A DNA stretch of 21,438 bases from Sphingomonadaceae bacterium (GTDB lineage Bacteria; Pseudomonadota; Alphaproteobacteria; Sphingomonadales; Sphingomonadaceae): positions 1 to 21,438 of the forward strand of contig CANEVG010000010.1 in assembly GCA_947442095.1 (NCBI GenBank), in the 5' to 3' direction. The position numbers and the translations under genes were made by a program. Positions within the stretch are counted from its first letter, which is position 1. Each line of letters opens with the position of its first letter. A model generated the notes under the pieces. It saw only the letters and a program-made list of their open reading frames with translations, did not search any database and was not told the DNA's origin. Below are positions 1 through 7,484 of the stretch, one piece after another.

Positions 1-216
1 ACACGCTGCAGCGTCTCGATGGACGAGATGCTGGGCGGCGGACGCTTTGGCCTGCTGGTGCCCGTAGGCGATGCCGGCGCGCTGGCAGACGCGATGACCA
101 ACATTGCAGACCTCGACTATGACCAAGCCGCCGCGCGCGAACAAGCACATCGGTTCACTGTAGAGATAGCTTCGCAGCGCTATCGAACGCTGATGGAGGG
201 CCTTGCCCGTGCTTAA
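1..216 (+). CDS. Glycosyltransferase, C-terminal fragment (gene starts before the window)
   Basis: The reading frame is open from base 1 and ends at TAA 214-216, so only about 71 C-terminal residues are visible. The segment M-L-G-G-G-R-F-G-L-L-V-P-V-G-D followed by A-L-A-D-A-M is typical of the C-terminal end of the second Rossmann domain of GT-B glycosyltransferases (GT1/GT4 type), where a glycine-rich loop and an acidic residue precede the closing helices. The catalytic and donor-binding parts lie outside the window, so donor and acceptor cannot be stated. The next gene starts inside or just after its end, and a second GT4-type enzyme lies three genes on, which suggests joint synthesis of an envelope glycan or glycolipid. 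The family call is fairly safe; the substrate is unknown. Confidence 0.7.
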   Translation, partial: TRCSVSMDEMLGGGRFGLLVPVGDAGALADAMTNIADLDYDQAAAREQAHRFTVEIASQRYRTLMEGLARA

Positions 217-1222
217 CCCCGACGGCGAAGCGGGCTCCTCGAAGGTATCACCCGCTATGGCTTCATCCGATGTTCTGCGCGAACCGGCAACGCTGCCGGC
301 GATCCCTCCGGCTCTTCCGCCTGTTCTGCCCGCCGCGCTGCCGTCCCCGGCCCCGCTCGAACGCGGTCTGCGCAAATGGAGCGGGTGGCTCGGTCCCGCC
401 ATTTCGGTGGCGATCCTCGGCGCGGTGGTCTGGCAGATGCGCGAGATCAGCTGGGCGCAGGTCTGGGCCATTGTTCCCACCTCGCCGCTGATCTGGCTGG
501 TGCTGGTCGCCAGCTATTTTGCCGGGCCGGTGGCGGACTGGATCATCTTCCGCAAGCTCTGGGGCATTCCGGTCTCGGGCATCTTCCCGCTGCTCAAGAA
601 GCTGATCGGCAACGAATTGCTGCTGGGCTATGTGGGTGAGGTCTATTTCTACGACTGGGCGCGCCGCCATGTGAAGATGGAAGCCTCGCCCTTCGGCGCG
701 GTCAAGGATGTCGCGATTCTTTCGGCACTGGCGGGCAATGTCATGACCATTGTGATGCTGGCGATCACCTGGCCGATGGTCAGCAAGCTCGGCATCGGGG
801 CGGACGGCCGGATGCTGGCAGGCTCGATCGGCATCGTGCTGCTCACTTCGCTGGTGATCATGCTGTTCCGCAATGGCTTGCTCAGCCTGCCGCGTTCGCA
901 GTTGTGGTTCGTGCTGGTGGTGCACTGCCTGCGGATCATCGCCAACACCGGGCTTTCGGCGCTGGCCTGGCATCTGATCCTGCCCACGGTGGGCCTCGGC
1001 CCCTTGCTGCTGATGTCGACCGTGCGCCTGCTGCTGTCGCGCCTGCCGCTCATTCCCAACAAGGACATCGTCTTTGCCGGTATCAGCACGGTCCTCGCGG
1101 GCAGCGAGGTTCAGACCAGTGAAATGATCGCCATGATAGCACTTCTGATCGTGGCCACACACGTGGTCCTGTTCATCGGCTTGGTCCTGCGGGACCTGGT
1201 GCAAAAGGAGAAGAGTGCATGA
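209..1222 (+). CDS. Polytopic inner-membrane protein of unknown function
   Basis: About 337 residues. A proline/alanine-rich N-terminal segment is followed by roughly eight hydrophobic helices, the first around W-L-G-P-A-I-S-V-A-I-L-G. The layout resembles the lysylphosphatidylglycerol-synthase-type/YbhN transmembrane family, proteins often found beside glycosyltransferases and implicated in lipid or glycan handling, but I see no diagnostic motif and leave the function open. Start choice: GTG 209 has a GGAGGG about 8 bases upstream and overlaps the preceding stop, like the other junctions of this operon. TTG 203 sits too close to that site. ATG 257, 16 codons further in and behind a weaker GAAGG, is a real alternative. 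The 3' end overlaps the next gene as ATGA, implying translational coupling. Confidence 0.8.
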   Translation: MLNPDGEAGSSKVSPAMASSDVLREPATLPAIPPALPPVLPAALPSPAPLERGLRKWSGWLGPAISVAILGAVVWQMREISWAQVWAIVPTSPLIWLVLVASYFAGPVADWIIFRKLWGIPVSGIFPLLKKLIGNELLLGYVGEVYFYDWARRHVKMEASPFGAVKDVAILSALAGNVMTIVMLAITWPMVSKLGIGADGRMLAGSIGIVLLTSLVIMLFRNGLLSLPRSQLWFVLVVHCLRIIANTGLSALAWHLILPTVGLGPLLLMSTVRLLLSRLPLIPNKDIVFAGISTVLAGSEVQTSEMIAMIALLIVATHVVLFIGLVLRDLVQKEKSA

Positions 1223-1749
1223 AACGGCCCGTTCTTTCGGTGGCGGCGCTGGTGCTGCTCACGGGAGCAGGCCCGATCCGTTCAACCCCTGATCTTGGCA
1301 AGGCCGAAGGCCAGTGCCGCACAGGCGAAAGCGGCCCAGCCTTCGTTGTGGACATGATCGGCCTGAAGGATCGCGCCGGCAAGCTCAAGCTGGAGGTCTA
1401 TCCGGCCACCGACGCGGACTTCCTTGCCGACGACAACGTGCTGATCATGGCGGGCAAGACGTTCCGCCGCGTGGAAGTGCCCGTGCCCGCCGAGCCGACC
1501 CCGCGCCTATGCGTGCGCGTACCTGCATCCGGCCCTTATGCTGTCACCGTGCTTCACGACCGCAATGCCGACCGCAAGTTCAACCTCAGCCAGGATGGGT
1601 TCGGCTTCTCCGGCAATCCCAAGCTCGGCTGGTCGAAGCCCAAGGCAGCGGCGGTTGCGGTGAATGCGGGGGCCGGGCTTACGCCATTGCGCATCGTGAT
1701 GAATTACCGCACGGGCCTACTCTCGTTCGGTCCGATCAAGAGGTCGTGA
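1219..1749 (+). CDS. Secreted DUF2141 family protein
   Basis: 176 residues. The N-terminus (M-K-R-P-V-L-S-V-A-A-L-V-L-L-T-G-A-G) looks like a Sec signal peptide. The body matches the DUF2141 pattern: a beta-rich domain with L-K-L-E-V-Y-P near residue 55, then V-T-V-L-H-D-R-N-A-D-R-K-F-N, and G-F-G-F-S-G-N-P near residue 125. That acidic, asparagine-rich turn is the family signature and resembles a calcium-binding or transthyretin-like loop. The biochemical role of DUF2141 is not established. The start overlaps the membrane-protein stop (ATGA) and its TGA shares a base with the ATG of the following glycosyltransferase (TGATG), so it belongs to the operon. It probably acts in the periplasm next to the glycosyltransferase products (inference). 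Confidence 0.85.
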   Translation: MKRPVLSVAALVLLTGAGPIRSTPDLGKAEGQCRTGESGPAFVVDMIGLKDRAGKLKLEVYPATDADFLADDNVLIMAGKTFRRVEVPVPAEPTPRLCVRVPASGPYAVTVLHDRNADRKFNLSQDGFGFSGNPKLGWSKPKAAAVAVNAGAGLTPLRIVMNYRTGLLSFGPIKRS

Positions 1750-2921
1750 TGAAACTTGTCGATGTCTGCGCGTTTTATGCGCCCAAAGGCGGCGGGGTGC
1801 GAACCTACGTGGACCGCAAGCTGAAAGCGGGCGCTGCGATGGGCCACGAGGTTGTCGTCATCGCGCCCGGCGAGGAGGACCGCGTGGAGGAGCGCGGGCC
1901 AAACGCACGGATCGTGTGGCTGAAAAGCACGCTGTTTCCGCTCGATTTCAACTATCGCTATTTTAACGATGCGCCCGCGCTTTATGCCGCGCTGGACCGC
2001 GAGGCACCCGACATGATCGAGGCGTCCTCGCCCTGGCGCAGCGCCAGCCTGGTCGGCGGATGGCCTGGCAAGGCGCCGCGCGCGCTGATCATGCACGCCG
2101 ATCCGCTTTCGGCCTATGCCTACCGCTGGTTTGACGGGGTGGCCCCGCGCCCGGTGATCGACAGGGCGTTCGACCGCTATTGGCGGCACCTGCGCAAGCT
2201 CGACACGCAGTTTGACATAATCTTGAGCGCCAGCCCCGGCCTGTCGCAGCGGCTGACGAATGGCGGCCTTGGCGGTGTTACCACCAACCCGATGGGCGTC
2301 GATCCCGGCGTGTTCTCGCCCGTTTCCCGCGATACCGAGCTGCGCAAGGGGCTGCTGGACCTGTGCGAGTTGCCCGAGGAGGCCACGCTGCTGCTCGGCG
2401 TGGGCCGCTTCGCGCCGGAAAAGCGCTGGCCGATGCTGGTCGATGCCGTGGCCGCTGCCGGCACACACCGCCCGGTCGGCCTCGTGCTGGCAGGACAGGG
2501 CCGCGACCTCAGGAATATCGAGCGGCGCATTGCCGGAAACCCGCATATCCGCATCTTGGAGCCGATCACCAACCGCGCCGAACTCGCGCGCGTGATGGCG
2601 AGCGCAGATGCGCTGGTCCATGGCTGCGAGGCGGAGACATTCTGCATGGTCGCCGCCGAAGCCTGCGCCAGCGGCTTGCCCCTGATCGCGCCGGATGAAG
2701 GCGGCGCGGCGGATCAGGCGCGTGCTTCCGGCGGGTGGATATACGAATCTGCCAACGCCGCCTCGGCCGCACAGACCATCATGGAATACGCGTTGGCGCG
2801 CGAAAGCGGCCTCGATGGGCCGCGAGCCCAGATCGCCCCCCCGCGCACGATGGACAACCACTTTGCCGAACTGTTCGACACCTACGAACGCCTGATCCAC
2901 CCCCGCCGCCGCGCAGCCTGA
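1749..2921 (+). CDS. GT4-type glycosyltransferase
   Basis: 390 residues, a normal length for a GT-B enzyme. The N-terminal Rossmann domain carries the acceptor-side loop G-G-G-V-R-T-Y (residues 14-20). The C-terminal domain has G-V-G-R-F-A-P-E-K-R (donor phosphate binding) and the family E-x7-E motif in E-T-F-C-M-V-A-A-E, followed by G-L-P-L-I-A-P-D-E-G-G. This is the CAZy GT4 layout, closest in feel to alpha-mannosyltransferases of the PimB/MgtA type; sugar and acceptor are not predictable. The same frame stays open upstream to 1314, but that part lies under the DUF2141 gene. ATG 1749 shares a base with the upstream TGA and begins the Rossmann strand M-K-L-V-D-V-C-A-F-Y, so it is preferred. 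It is the last gene of the + strand operon. Confidence 0.88.
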   Translation: MKLVDVCAFYAPKGGGVRTYVDRKLKAGAAMGHEVVVIAPGEEDRVEERGPNARIVWLKSTLFPLDFNYRYFNDAPALYAALDREAPDMIEASSPWRSASLVGGWPGKAPRALIMHADPLSAYAYRWFDGVAPRPVIDRAFDRYWRHLRKLDTQFDIILSASPGLSQRLTNGGLGGVTTNPMGVDPGVFSPVSRDTELRKGLLDLCELPEEATLLLGVGRFAPEKRWPMLVDAVAAAGTHRPVGLVLAGQGRDLRNIERRIAGNPHIRILEPITNRAELARVMASADALVHGCEAETFCMVAAEACASGLPLIAPDEGGAADQARASGGWIYESANAASAAQTIMEYALARESGLDGPRAQIAPPRTMDNHFAELFDTYERLIHPRRRAA

Positions 2922-2922
2922 G

Positions 2923-2942
2923 GCGGCAGGGATTACTGCCGC
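2923..2942. terminator. Hairpin between convergent genes, possible weak terminator
   Basis: A perfect 7-bp stem (GCGGCAG / CTGCCGC) with a 6-base loop spans the 11-bp gap between the convergent glycosyltransferase and MaoC genes; the MaoC stop codon lies partly in the loop. There is no proper T-tract on either side (only TTC on the + strand), so factor-independent termination is doubtful. Confidence 0.3.
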
Positions 2943-3379
2943 TTCACCAGCGCCATGCGCAGGCAGCGGCACACCACCTGATCGCGCTGGTTGAGCGCCT
3001 GGTGCCCAAAGGTCACGATCCCCGCATCGGGGCGCGATGTGCTGGCGCGCAGCTCAGTCACCTCGCTGGTGGCGCGCAAGGTATCGCCAAGGAACACGGG
3101 CGAGGGCATCACCAGCTTGTCGTAGCCTAGATTGGCGACGAGCGTGCCGAGCGTGGTGTCGCCCACCGATAGCCCGACCATCAGCGCGAAGGTGAAAGTG
3201 CCGTTCACTAGGATCTGGCCAAACTCGCTGGCTCGCGCCGCCTCCGCATCGATATGCAGCGGCTGCGGATTGTGCGTCATGACCGAGAACAGCAAATTGT
3301 CAGTCTCGGTCACCGTACGGCGGATTTCGTGGGTGAGCATGTCGCCCACTTGCCATTCATCGAAAAAGCGGCCTGCCAT
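2933..3379 (-). CDS. MaoC-family (R)-hydratase/dehydratase
   Basis: 148 residues with the single hot-dog fold expected for a MaoC-type enoyl-CoA hydratase. The hydratase-2 signature appears as T-H-N-P-Q-P-L-H-I-D-A-E-A-A (residues 35-48), with the conserved N-P and His; His replaces the usual catalytic Asp position, as in the subgroup related to itaconyl-CoA and mesaconyl-CoA hydratases. V-N-G-T-F-T and S-P-V-F-L-G-D-T further support the family. A GGGAGG lies 5 bases before the ATG. It is the last gene of the isovaleryl-CoA/methylcrotonyl-CoA operon, separated from the biotin subunit by a 93-bp gap holding a palindromic repeat. Possible roles are hydration of 3-methylglutaconyl-CoA or of a related branched enoyl-CoA (inference). 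Confidence 0.88.
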   Translation of the reverse strand: MAGRFFDEWQVGDMLTHEIRRTVTETDNLLFSVMTHNPQPLHIDAEAARASEFGQILVNGTFTFALMVGLSVGDTTLGTLVANLGYDKLVMPSPVFLGDTLRATSEVTELRASTSRPDAGIVTFGHQALNQRDQVVCRCLRMALVKRQ

Positions 3380-3401
3380 AAAATCCTCCCGACACCCTAA
3401 C

Positions 3402-3465
3402 CCGTTCGTGTCGAACGAAGTCGAGACACCGTGCGATGTGTCCGGACTTCGCTCGACACGAACGG
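3402..3465. repeat. Long imperfect palindrome, dispersed-repeat type
   Basis: Two 28-base arms (3402-3429 and 3438-3465) are reverse complements except for about three positions and flank an 8-base loop. The arms begin CCGTTCGTGTCGA. The element lies in the 93-bp gap between the biotin-subunit gene and the MaoC gene, inside one operon, and would form a strong hairpin in the mRNA. From general experience similar arms recur between genes in sphingomonad genomes, but I cannot test copy number here. It may act as a REP-like element, a processing site or a partial terminator that lowers MaoC expression. Confidence 0.75.
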
Positions 3466-3472
3466 AACTGGA

Positions 3473-5416
3473 TTACTCCGCCTTCTCCAACCGCACCAGC
3501 AGCGCCTCGACCTGCACTTGCGAGCCCACCCCCACGGTCAGCTCCGCCACCGTGCCATCGAACGGCGCGGTGAGCGCGTGTTCCATCTTCATGGCTTCAA
3601 GCACGAGGAGCTTCTGGCCTTTGTTGACCGTGTCGCCCGCCGCGACTTCGACCGCGATGACCTTGCCCGGCATGGGGGCGAGGATGGCGCCGTCTGAGGC
3701 TGCGCCGCCAGCTCCGCCTTCGGTACGCGCCGGCGCAAAACGCCACGTCGCGCCTGTATAGGTCGCCAGCACACCATCCCCATCATCCCGAATCAGCGGG
3801 TATTCCCGCTGATTATTCGAGATGAGGCTGGCGAGTGTTCCGCAATAGCCATGCCCTCGATCGCTCATTCGAACATCGTTCGATGCGCGAGCATTCAATC
3901 GAAAGCCCGGCGCGCCGACACTGGACGCGCCAGGCTTTACCGACAGACGCTGCGCAGCAAGATCGAGCAGCCACTGCGGAGGCTCCGCGTCGTAAGCGGT
4001 TTCATCAAGATGCCGCTCGATAAAGCCCGTATCGATCCGCTCGCGCACAAAATCGGGCATGACAACAAGCGAGCCGACAAAGCTGGCATTGCTCTTCATC
4101 GGCCATACTTGCGTGTCCCAAGCCATCTTCGAAAGCCCGGAAATGGCCTCGGAGCGGGTCCCGCCGTGGCAGATCAGCTTGGCGATCATGGGATCATACC
4201 AAGGCGAAATGGCATCGCCTTGGGCAACGCCGGTCTCAACCCGCAGCCGCACGTCGTTGGCGCATTCCATGAGAGCCGTGCCCAGCTCGTGCTGCCAACG
4301 GGTCGGTCGTGTGGCCACAGGAATGGCGAAGCGTTCCAGCGTGCCGGTGACTGGCAAGAACCCTTTGGCCGGGTCTTCCGCGTAGAGCCGGGCCTCGATT
4401 GCGTGTCCATTGATCGAAAGCTCATCCTGCCGCTTGGGCAGCGGCTCACCGCTCGCCACGCGCAGTTGCCACTCGACGAGATCGACGCCGGTGATTTCCT
4501 CTGTGACGGGGTGCTCAACCTGCAAACGCGTGTTCATTTCCATGAACCAGATGCGGTCCGCGCGCAGGCCCTCGCTGGCGTCGGCGATGAACTCGATCGT
4601 CCCCGCGCCGACATAATCGACCGCCTTGGCCGCCTTCACCGCCGCCGCGCAGAGTGCCTCGCGGGTCGCTTCGTCCATGCCTGGCGCGGGGGCTTCCTCG
4701 ATCACTTTCTGGTGGCGGCGCTGGAGCGAGCAGTCGCGCTCAAACAGGTGCACCACATTGCCGTGGGTATCGCCGAAGACCTGCACCTCGATATGGCGCG
4801 GGCGCTGGATGTACTTCTCGATCAGCACGTGGGCATTGCCGAACGAAGCAGCCGCCTCGCGCCGGCAAGAGGCGAGCGCATCGGCAAACTGAGCCGCCGC
4901 CTCCACCTTGCGCATCCCCTTGCCGCCGCCGCCCGCGACGGCCTTGATCAGCACCGGGTAGCCAATTTCGGCGGCCCGCTCGGCAAGGAATACCGGATCC
5001 TGATTTTCGCCCATATAGCCGGGCGTGACAGGCACGCCCGCCGCCGCCATTAGCTGCTTGGCCGCATCTTTGAGGCCCATAGCGGTGATCGAGGCGGGAT
5101 TGGGGCCAACCCAGATGAGGCCTGCGTCAATCACAGCCTGCGCGAACGCGGCGTTCTCCGAAAGGAAGCCATAGCCGGGATGGATCGCCTCGGCGCCAGT
5201 GGCCATGGCGGCCGCGATGATCTTCTCGCCCACCAGATAGCTCTCACGCGCCGGGCTCGGCCCGATATGCGCGGCCTCATCCGCCTGCCGCACATGCAGC
5301 GACTTGGCATCGGCATCCGAATAGACCGCCACAGTGCGGATGCACATGCTGCGCGCAGTACGAATAATGCGGCAGGCAATCTCGCCGCGATTGGCAATGA
5401 GCAGCGACTGGATCAC
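3473..5416 (-). CDS. mccA: Methylcrotonyl-CoA carboxylase, alpha (biotin carboxylase/biotin carrier) subunit
   Basis: About 647 residues, normal for acyl-CoA carboxylase alpha chains. The biotin-carboxylase domain opens with L-L-I-A-N-R-G-E-I-A-C-R and contains the ATP-grasp loop G-G-G-G-K-G-M (residues 162-168) and E-M-N-T-R-L-Q-V-E-H-P-V-T-E (293-306). The C-terminal biotinyl domain has E-A-M-K-M-E-H with the biotin lysine near 610. Start choice: GTG 5416 begins directly at the conserved V-I-Q-S-L-L-I-A-N-R-G and overlaps the upstream stop as GTGA; an ATG 17 codons upstream (5467) adds a non-conserved tail and is rejected. With the beta chain it carboxylates 3-methylcrotonyl-CoA to 3-methylglutaconyl-CoA in leucine breakdown. 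Acetyl-, propionyl- and geranyl-CoA carboxylase alpha chains look alike; the adjacent isovaleryl-CoA dehydrogenase favours the methylcrotonyl assignment. Confidence 0.92.
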   Translation of the reverse strand: MIQSLLIANRGEIACRIIRTARSMCIRTVAVYSDADAKSLHVRQADEAAHIGPSPARESYLVGEKIIAAAMATGAEAIHPGYGFLSENAAFAQAVIDAGLIWVGPNPASITAMGLKDAAKQLMAAAGVPVTPGYMGENQDPVFLAERAAEIGYPVLIKAVAGGGGKGMRKVEAAAQFADALASCRREAAASFGNAHVLIEKYIQRPRHIEVQVFGDTHGNVVHLFERDCSLQRRHQKVIEEAPAPGMDEATREALCAAAVKAAKAVDYVGAGTIEFIADASEGLRADRIWFMEMNTRLQVEHPVTEEITGVDLVEWQLRVASGEPLPKRQDELSINGHAIEARLYAEDPAKGFLPVTGTLERFAIPVATRPTRWQHELGTALMECANDVRLRVETGVAQGDAISPWYDPMIAKLICHGGTRSEAISGLSKMAWDTQVWPMKSNASFVGSLVVMPDFVRERIDTGFIERHLDETAYDAEPPQWLLDLAAQRLSVKPGASSVGAPGFRLNARASNDVRMSDRGHGYCGTLASLISNNQREYPLIRDDGDGVLATYTGATWRFAPARTEGGAGGAASDGAILAPMPGKVIAVEVAAGDTVNKGQKLLVLEAMKMEHALTAPFDGTVAELTVGVGSQVQVEALLVRLEKAE

Positions 5417-5883
5417 ACGCCGCACCCTTCCGTGCGTGAGGAAAACGTCAGGTTCATCACTTTCCACGCCCCGTTCTCGCGGACGAGATCGAAGTGATCA
5501 TACCCGCAGCTTACCAGCTTCCCGCCCATCGTGATCGTGAACGGTGCCCAAACCAGCGCAACATCGCCGTCCTGCTCGACAACAGGATTGGTGATCCGCT
5601 CGATAAAGCCCGAACCCGGCGTCATCTGAGCGGCATATTCGGTGAAACTGCGGCTGCGCAGGCCGCTCGCCCCGCCCGGGAACGTCCCGCGCCCGGTGAC
5701 GCGGCCTTCGGGATAGACCAGCTTCAGCAGCGCGGGCGCATCGCCGGTTTCAAGCGTGGCAAGCAGCGCATCGACGGTGGCCACGATTGCCTTGTCACCG
5801 AACTCGGGTTGCGGAAGGCGTTCGGCCTGGGGGAGCGGGTTGGCGGCGAGTGCGAGGGCGGAGAGTAGCGTGATCATGGGCAT
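5413..5883 (-). CDS. Secreted NTF2/SnoaL-like small protein
   Basis: 156 residues from ATG 5883, which shares a base with the stop of the carboxylase beta gene (TGATG); a second in-frame ATG lies at 5877. The N-terminus (M-P-M-I-T-L-L-S-A-L-A-L-A-A-N-P-L-P-Q-A) looks like a signal peptide. The rest has the NTF2-like/DUF4440 layout: an N-terminal helix with V-D-A-L-L-A-T-L-E-T-G-D, a middle region, and strands ending in the segment D-G-D-V-A-L-V-W-A-P-F and then G-Y-D-H-F-D-L-V-R-E-N-G-A-W-K-V. This fold serves binding or small-substrate catalysis; no active-site set can be named. Its stop overlaps the GTG of the alpha subunit gene. A periplasmic protein coupled between the two carboxylase subunit genes is unusual; its role is unknown. 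Confidence 0.82.
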   Translation of the reverse strand: MPMITLLSALALAANPLPQAERLPQPEFGDKAIVATVDALLATLETGDAPALLKLVYPEGRVTGRGTFPGGASGLRSRSFTEYAAQMTPGSGFIERITNPVVEQDGDVALVWAPFTITMGGKLVSCGYDHFDLVRENGAWKVMNLTFSSRTEGCGV

Positions 5884-7484
5884 CACATCCTGAACACCCC
5901 AAACCGGGGCGCCTCCGCAATCGGCGCTTCGAGACAAACCCCCAGCGCCAAACCAAGCACATCCCTCGTCTGCACGGGATCGATCACCCCGTCATCCCAC
6001 AGCCGCGCCGTCGCATAAAACGGGTTGCCCTCGTCTTCATACTTCTGCCGGATCGGGGCCTTGAAGGCCTCCGCTTCCGCCGGCGTCCACTTGTCTGCAT
6101 CGCGGTGCACCGTTGCCAGCACCGAGGCGGCCTGCTCCCCGCCCATCACCGAAATGCGCGCGTTTGGCCAGGTGAAGAGGAAGCGCGGGTCGTAGGCTCT
6201 ACCGCACATGCCATAATTGCCCGCGCCGAAGCTGCCGCCGATCAGCACCGTCAGCTTGGGCACTTGCGCAGTGGCAACCGCCGTCACCAGCTTTGCGCCA
6301 TGTTTGGCAATGCCTTCCGCCTCATACTTGCCCCCGACCATAAAGCCTGAAATGTTCTGCAGGAACAGCAGCGGAATGCGGCGCTGGCAGGCCAGCTCGA
6401 TGAAATGCGCGCCCTTCTGCGCGCTTTCGCTGAAGAGGACCCCATTGTTGGCGAGGATCGCCACCGGCATGCCCCAGATATGCGCAAAGCCGCAGACCAG
6501 CGTGGTGCCGTAGAGCGCCTTGAACTCGTGGAACTCGGATGCGTCCACGATCCGCGCGATGACTTCGTGGACATCGTAAGGCGCGCGGACGTCATCCGGG
6601 ATGATCGCGTAGAGCTCTTCGGCGGGGTACTTGGGCGCGCGCGGCTCGCGCTTGGTGATCCCTGAATCCGCTGCCGCGCCGATATGCGAGACAATATCGC
6701 GCACAATCGTCAGCGCATGCTCGTCGTTGTCCGCCAGATGATCGACCACGCCCGATTTGCGCGCATGCAGATCCCCGCCGCCGAGCGCTTCGGCGCTGAT
6801 TTCCTCGCCCGTCGCGGCTTTCACCAAAGGTGGCCCTGCAAGGAAGATTGTGCCCTGTTCGCGCACGATCACGCTTTCGTCGCTCATCGCGGGCACGTAG
6901 GCACCGCCAGCCGTGCAACTGCCCATCACGCTTGCGATCTGCGGTATGCCCAGCGCGCTCATCTGTGCCTGATTGAAGAAGAACCGCCCGAAATGGTCGC
7001 GATCGGGGAAGACCTCGGCCTGGTTGGGCAGGTTCGCCCCGCCGCTGTCGACGAGGTACACACAAGGCAGCCGGTTTTCCCGAGCAATTTCCTGCGCTCG
7101 CAAGTGCTTCTTCACCGTCATCGGGAAGTAGGTGCCGCCCTTCACTGTCGCATCGTTGGCGAAGATCATGCAACTGCGGCCCGATACGCGGCCGATGCCG
7201 GTGATGATCCCCGCGCCGGGCACTTCATCGCCGTACATGCCGCTGGCGGCGAGTTGGCCGATCTCGAGGAAGGGCGAGCCCGGATCAAGCAGCCGCTCCA
7301 CCCGATCACGCGGCAGCAACTTGCCGCGCGACACATGGCGGGCGCGGGACTTTTCATCGCCGCCGAGCGCCGCCTTGGCAACGTGTGCGCGCAGTTCCTC
7401 GGCCAACGACCGGTTGTGCGCAGCGCGAGCTCCCGCCTCCGGACTGGAGGGATCAAGGCTCGTGGAAAGAACGGGGCCGCTCAA
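5883..7484 (-). CDS. mccB: Methylcrotonyl-CoA carboxylase, beta (carboxyltransferase) subunit
   Basis: 533 residues, the usual length of the carboxyltransferase subunit. The N-half contains G-G-A-N-L-P-N-Q-A-E-V-F-P (148-160) and G-S-C-T-A-G-G-A-Y-V-P-A-M-S-D-E (188-203). The C-half has N-N-G-V-L-F-S-E-S-A-Q-K-G-A-H-F (346-361) and G-G-S-F-G-A-G-N-Y-G-M-C-G-R-A-Y (416-431), all hallmarks of the crotonase-like folds that bind acyl-CoA and carboxybiotin; the A-N-L-P-N-Q form fits methylcrotonyl-CoA carboxylase better than propionyl-CoA carboxylase. It transfers CO2 from carboxybiotin to 3-methylcrotonyl-CoA. ATG 7484 overlaps the esterase stop (ATGA) and its TGA shares a base with the next ATG, so subunit translation is coupled through the operon. 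Confidence 0.94.
   Translation of the reverse strand: MSGPVLSTSLDPSSPEAGARAAHNRSLAEELRAHVAKAALGGDEKSRARHVSRGKLLPRDRVERLLDPGSPFLEIGQLAASGMYGDEVPGAGIITGIGRVSGRSCMIFANDATVKGGTYFPMTVKKHLRAQEIARENRLPCVYLVDSGGANLPNQAEVFPDRDHFGRFFFNQAQMSALGIPQIASVMGSCTAGGAYVPAMSDESVIVREQGTIFLAGPPLVKAATGEEISAEALGGGDLHARKSGVVDHLADNDEHALTIVRDIVSHIGAAADSGITKREPRAPKYPAEELYAIIPDDVRAPYDVHEVIARIVDASEFHEFKALYGTTLVCGFAHIWGMPVAILANNGVLFSESAQKGAHFIELACQRRIPLLFLQNISGFMVGGKYEAEGIAKHGAKLVTAVATAQVPKLTVLIGGSFGAGNYGMCGRAYDPRFLFTWPNARISVMGGEQAASVLATVHRDADKWTPAEAEAFKAPIRQKYEDEGNPFYATARLWDDGVIDPVQTRDVLGLALGVCLEAPIAEAPRFGVFRM

Noticed and set aside
263..1204. Long - strand open frame (313 codons) opposite the membrane-protein gene
   Set aside because: His/Gln/Arg-rich shadow translation, fully antisense to a gene with clear membrane helices and coupled ends.
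1314..1748. Upstream extension of the GT4 glycosyltransferase frame by 145 codons
   Set aside because: It overlaps the DUF2141 gene in another frame, has low-complexity Arg/Pro content, and the family N-terminus begins at 1749.
3868..3890. TCGAAC/GTTCGA dyad in the biotin-subunit gene
   Set aside because: Short, within coding sequence that reads normally; most likely chance.
3851..5053. Long + strand open frame (400 codons)
   Set aside because: Antisense to the biotin-carboxylase gene, which has all family motifs; composition is typical of a GC-rich shadow frame.
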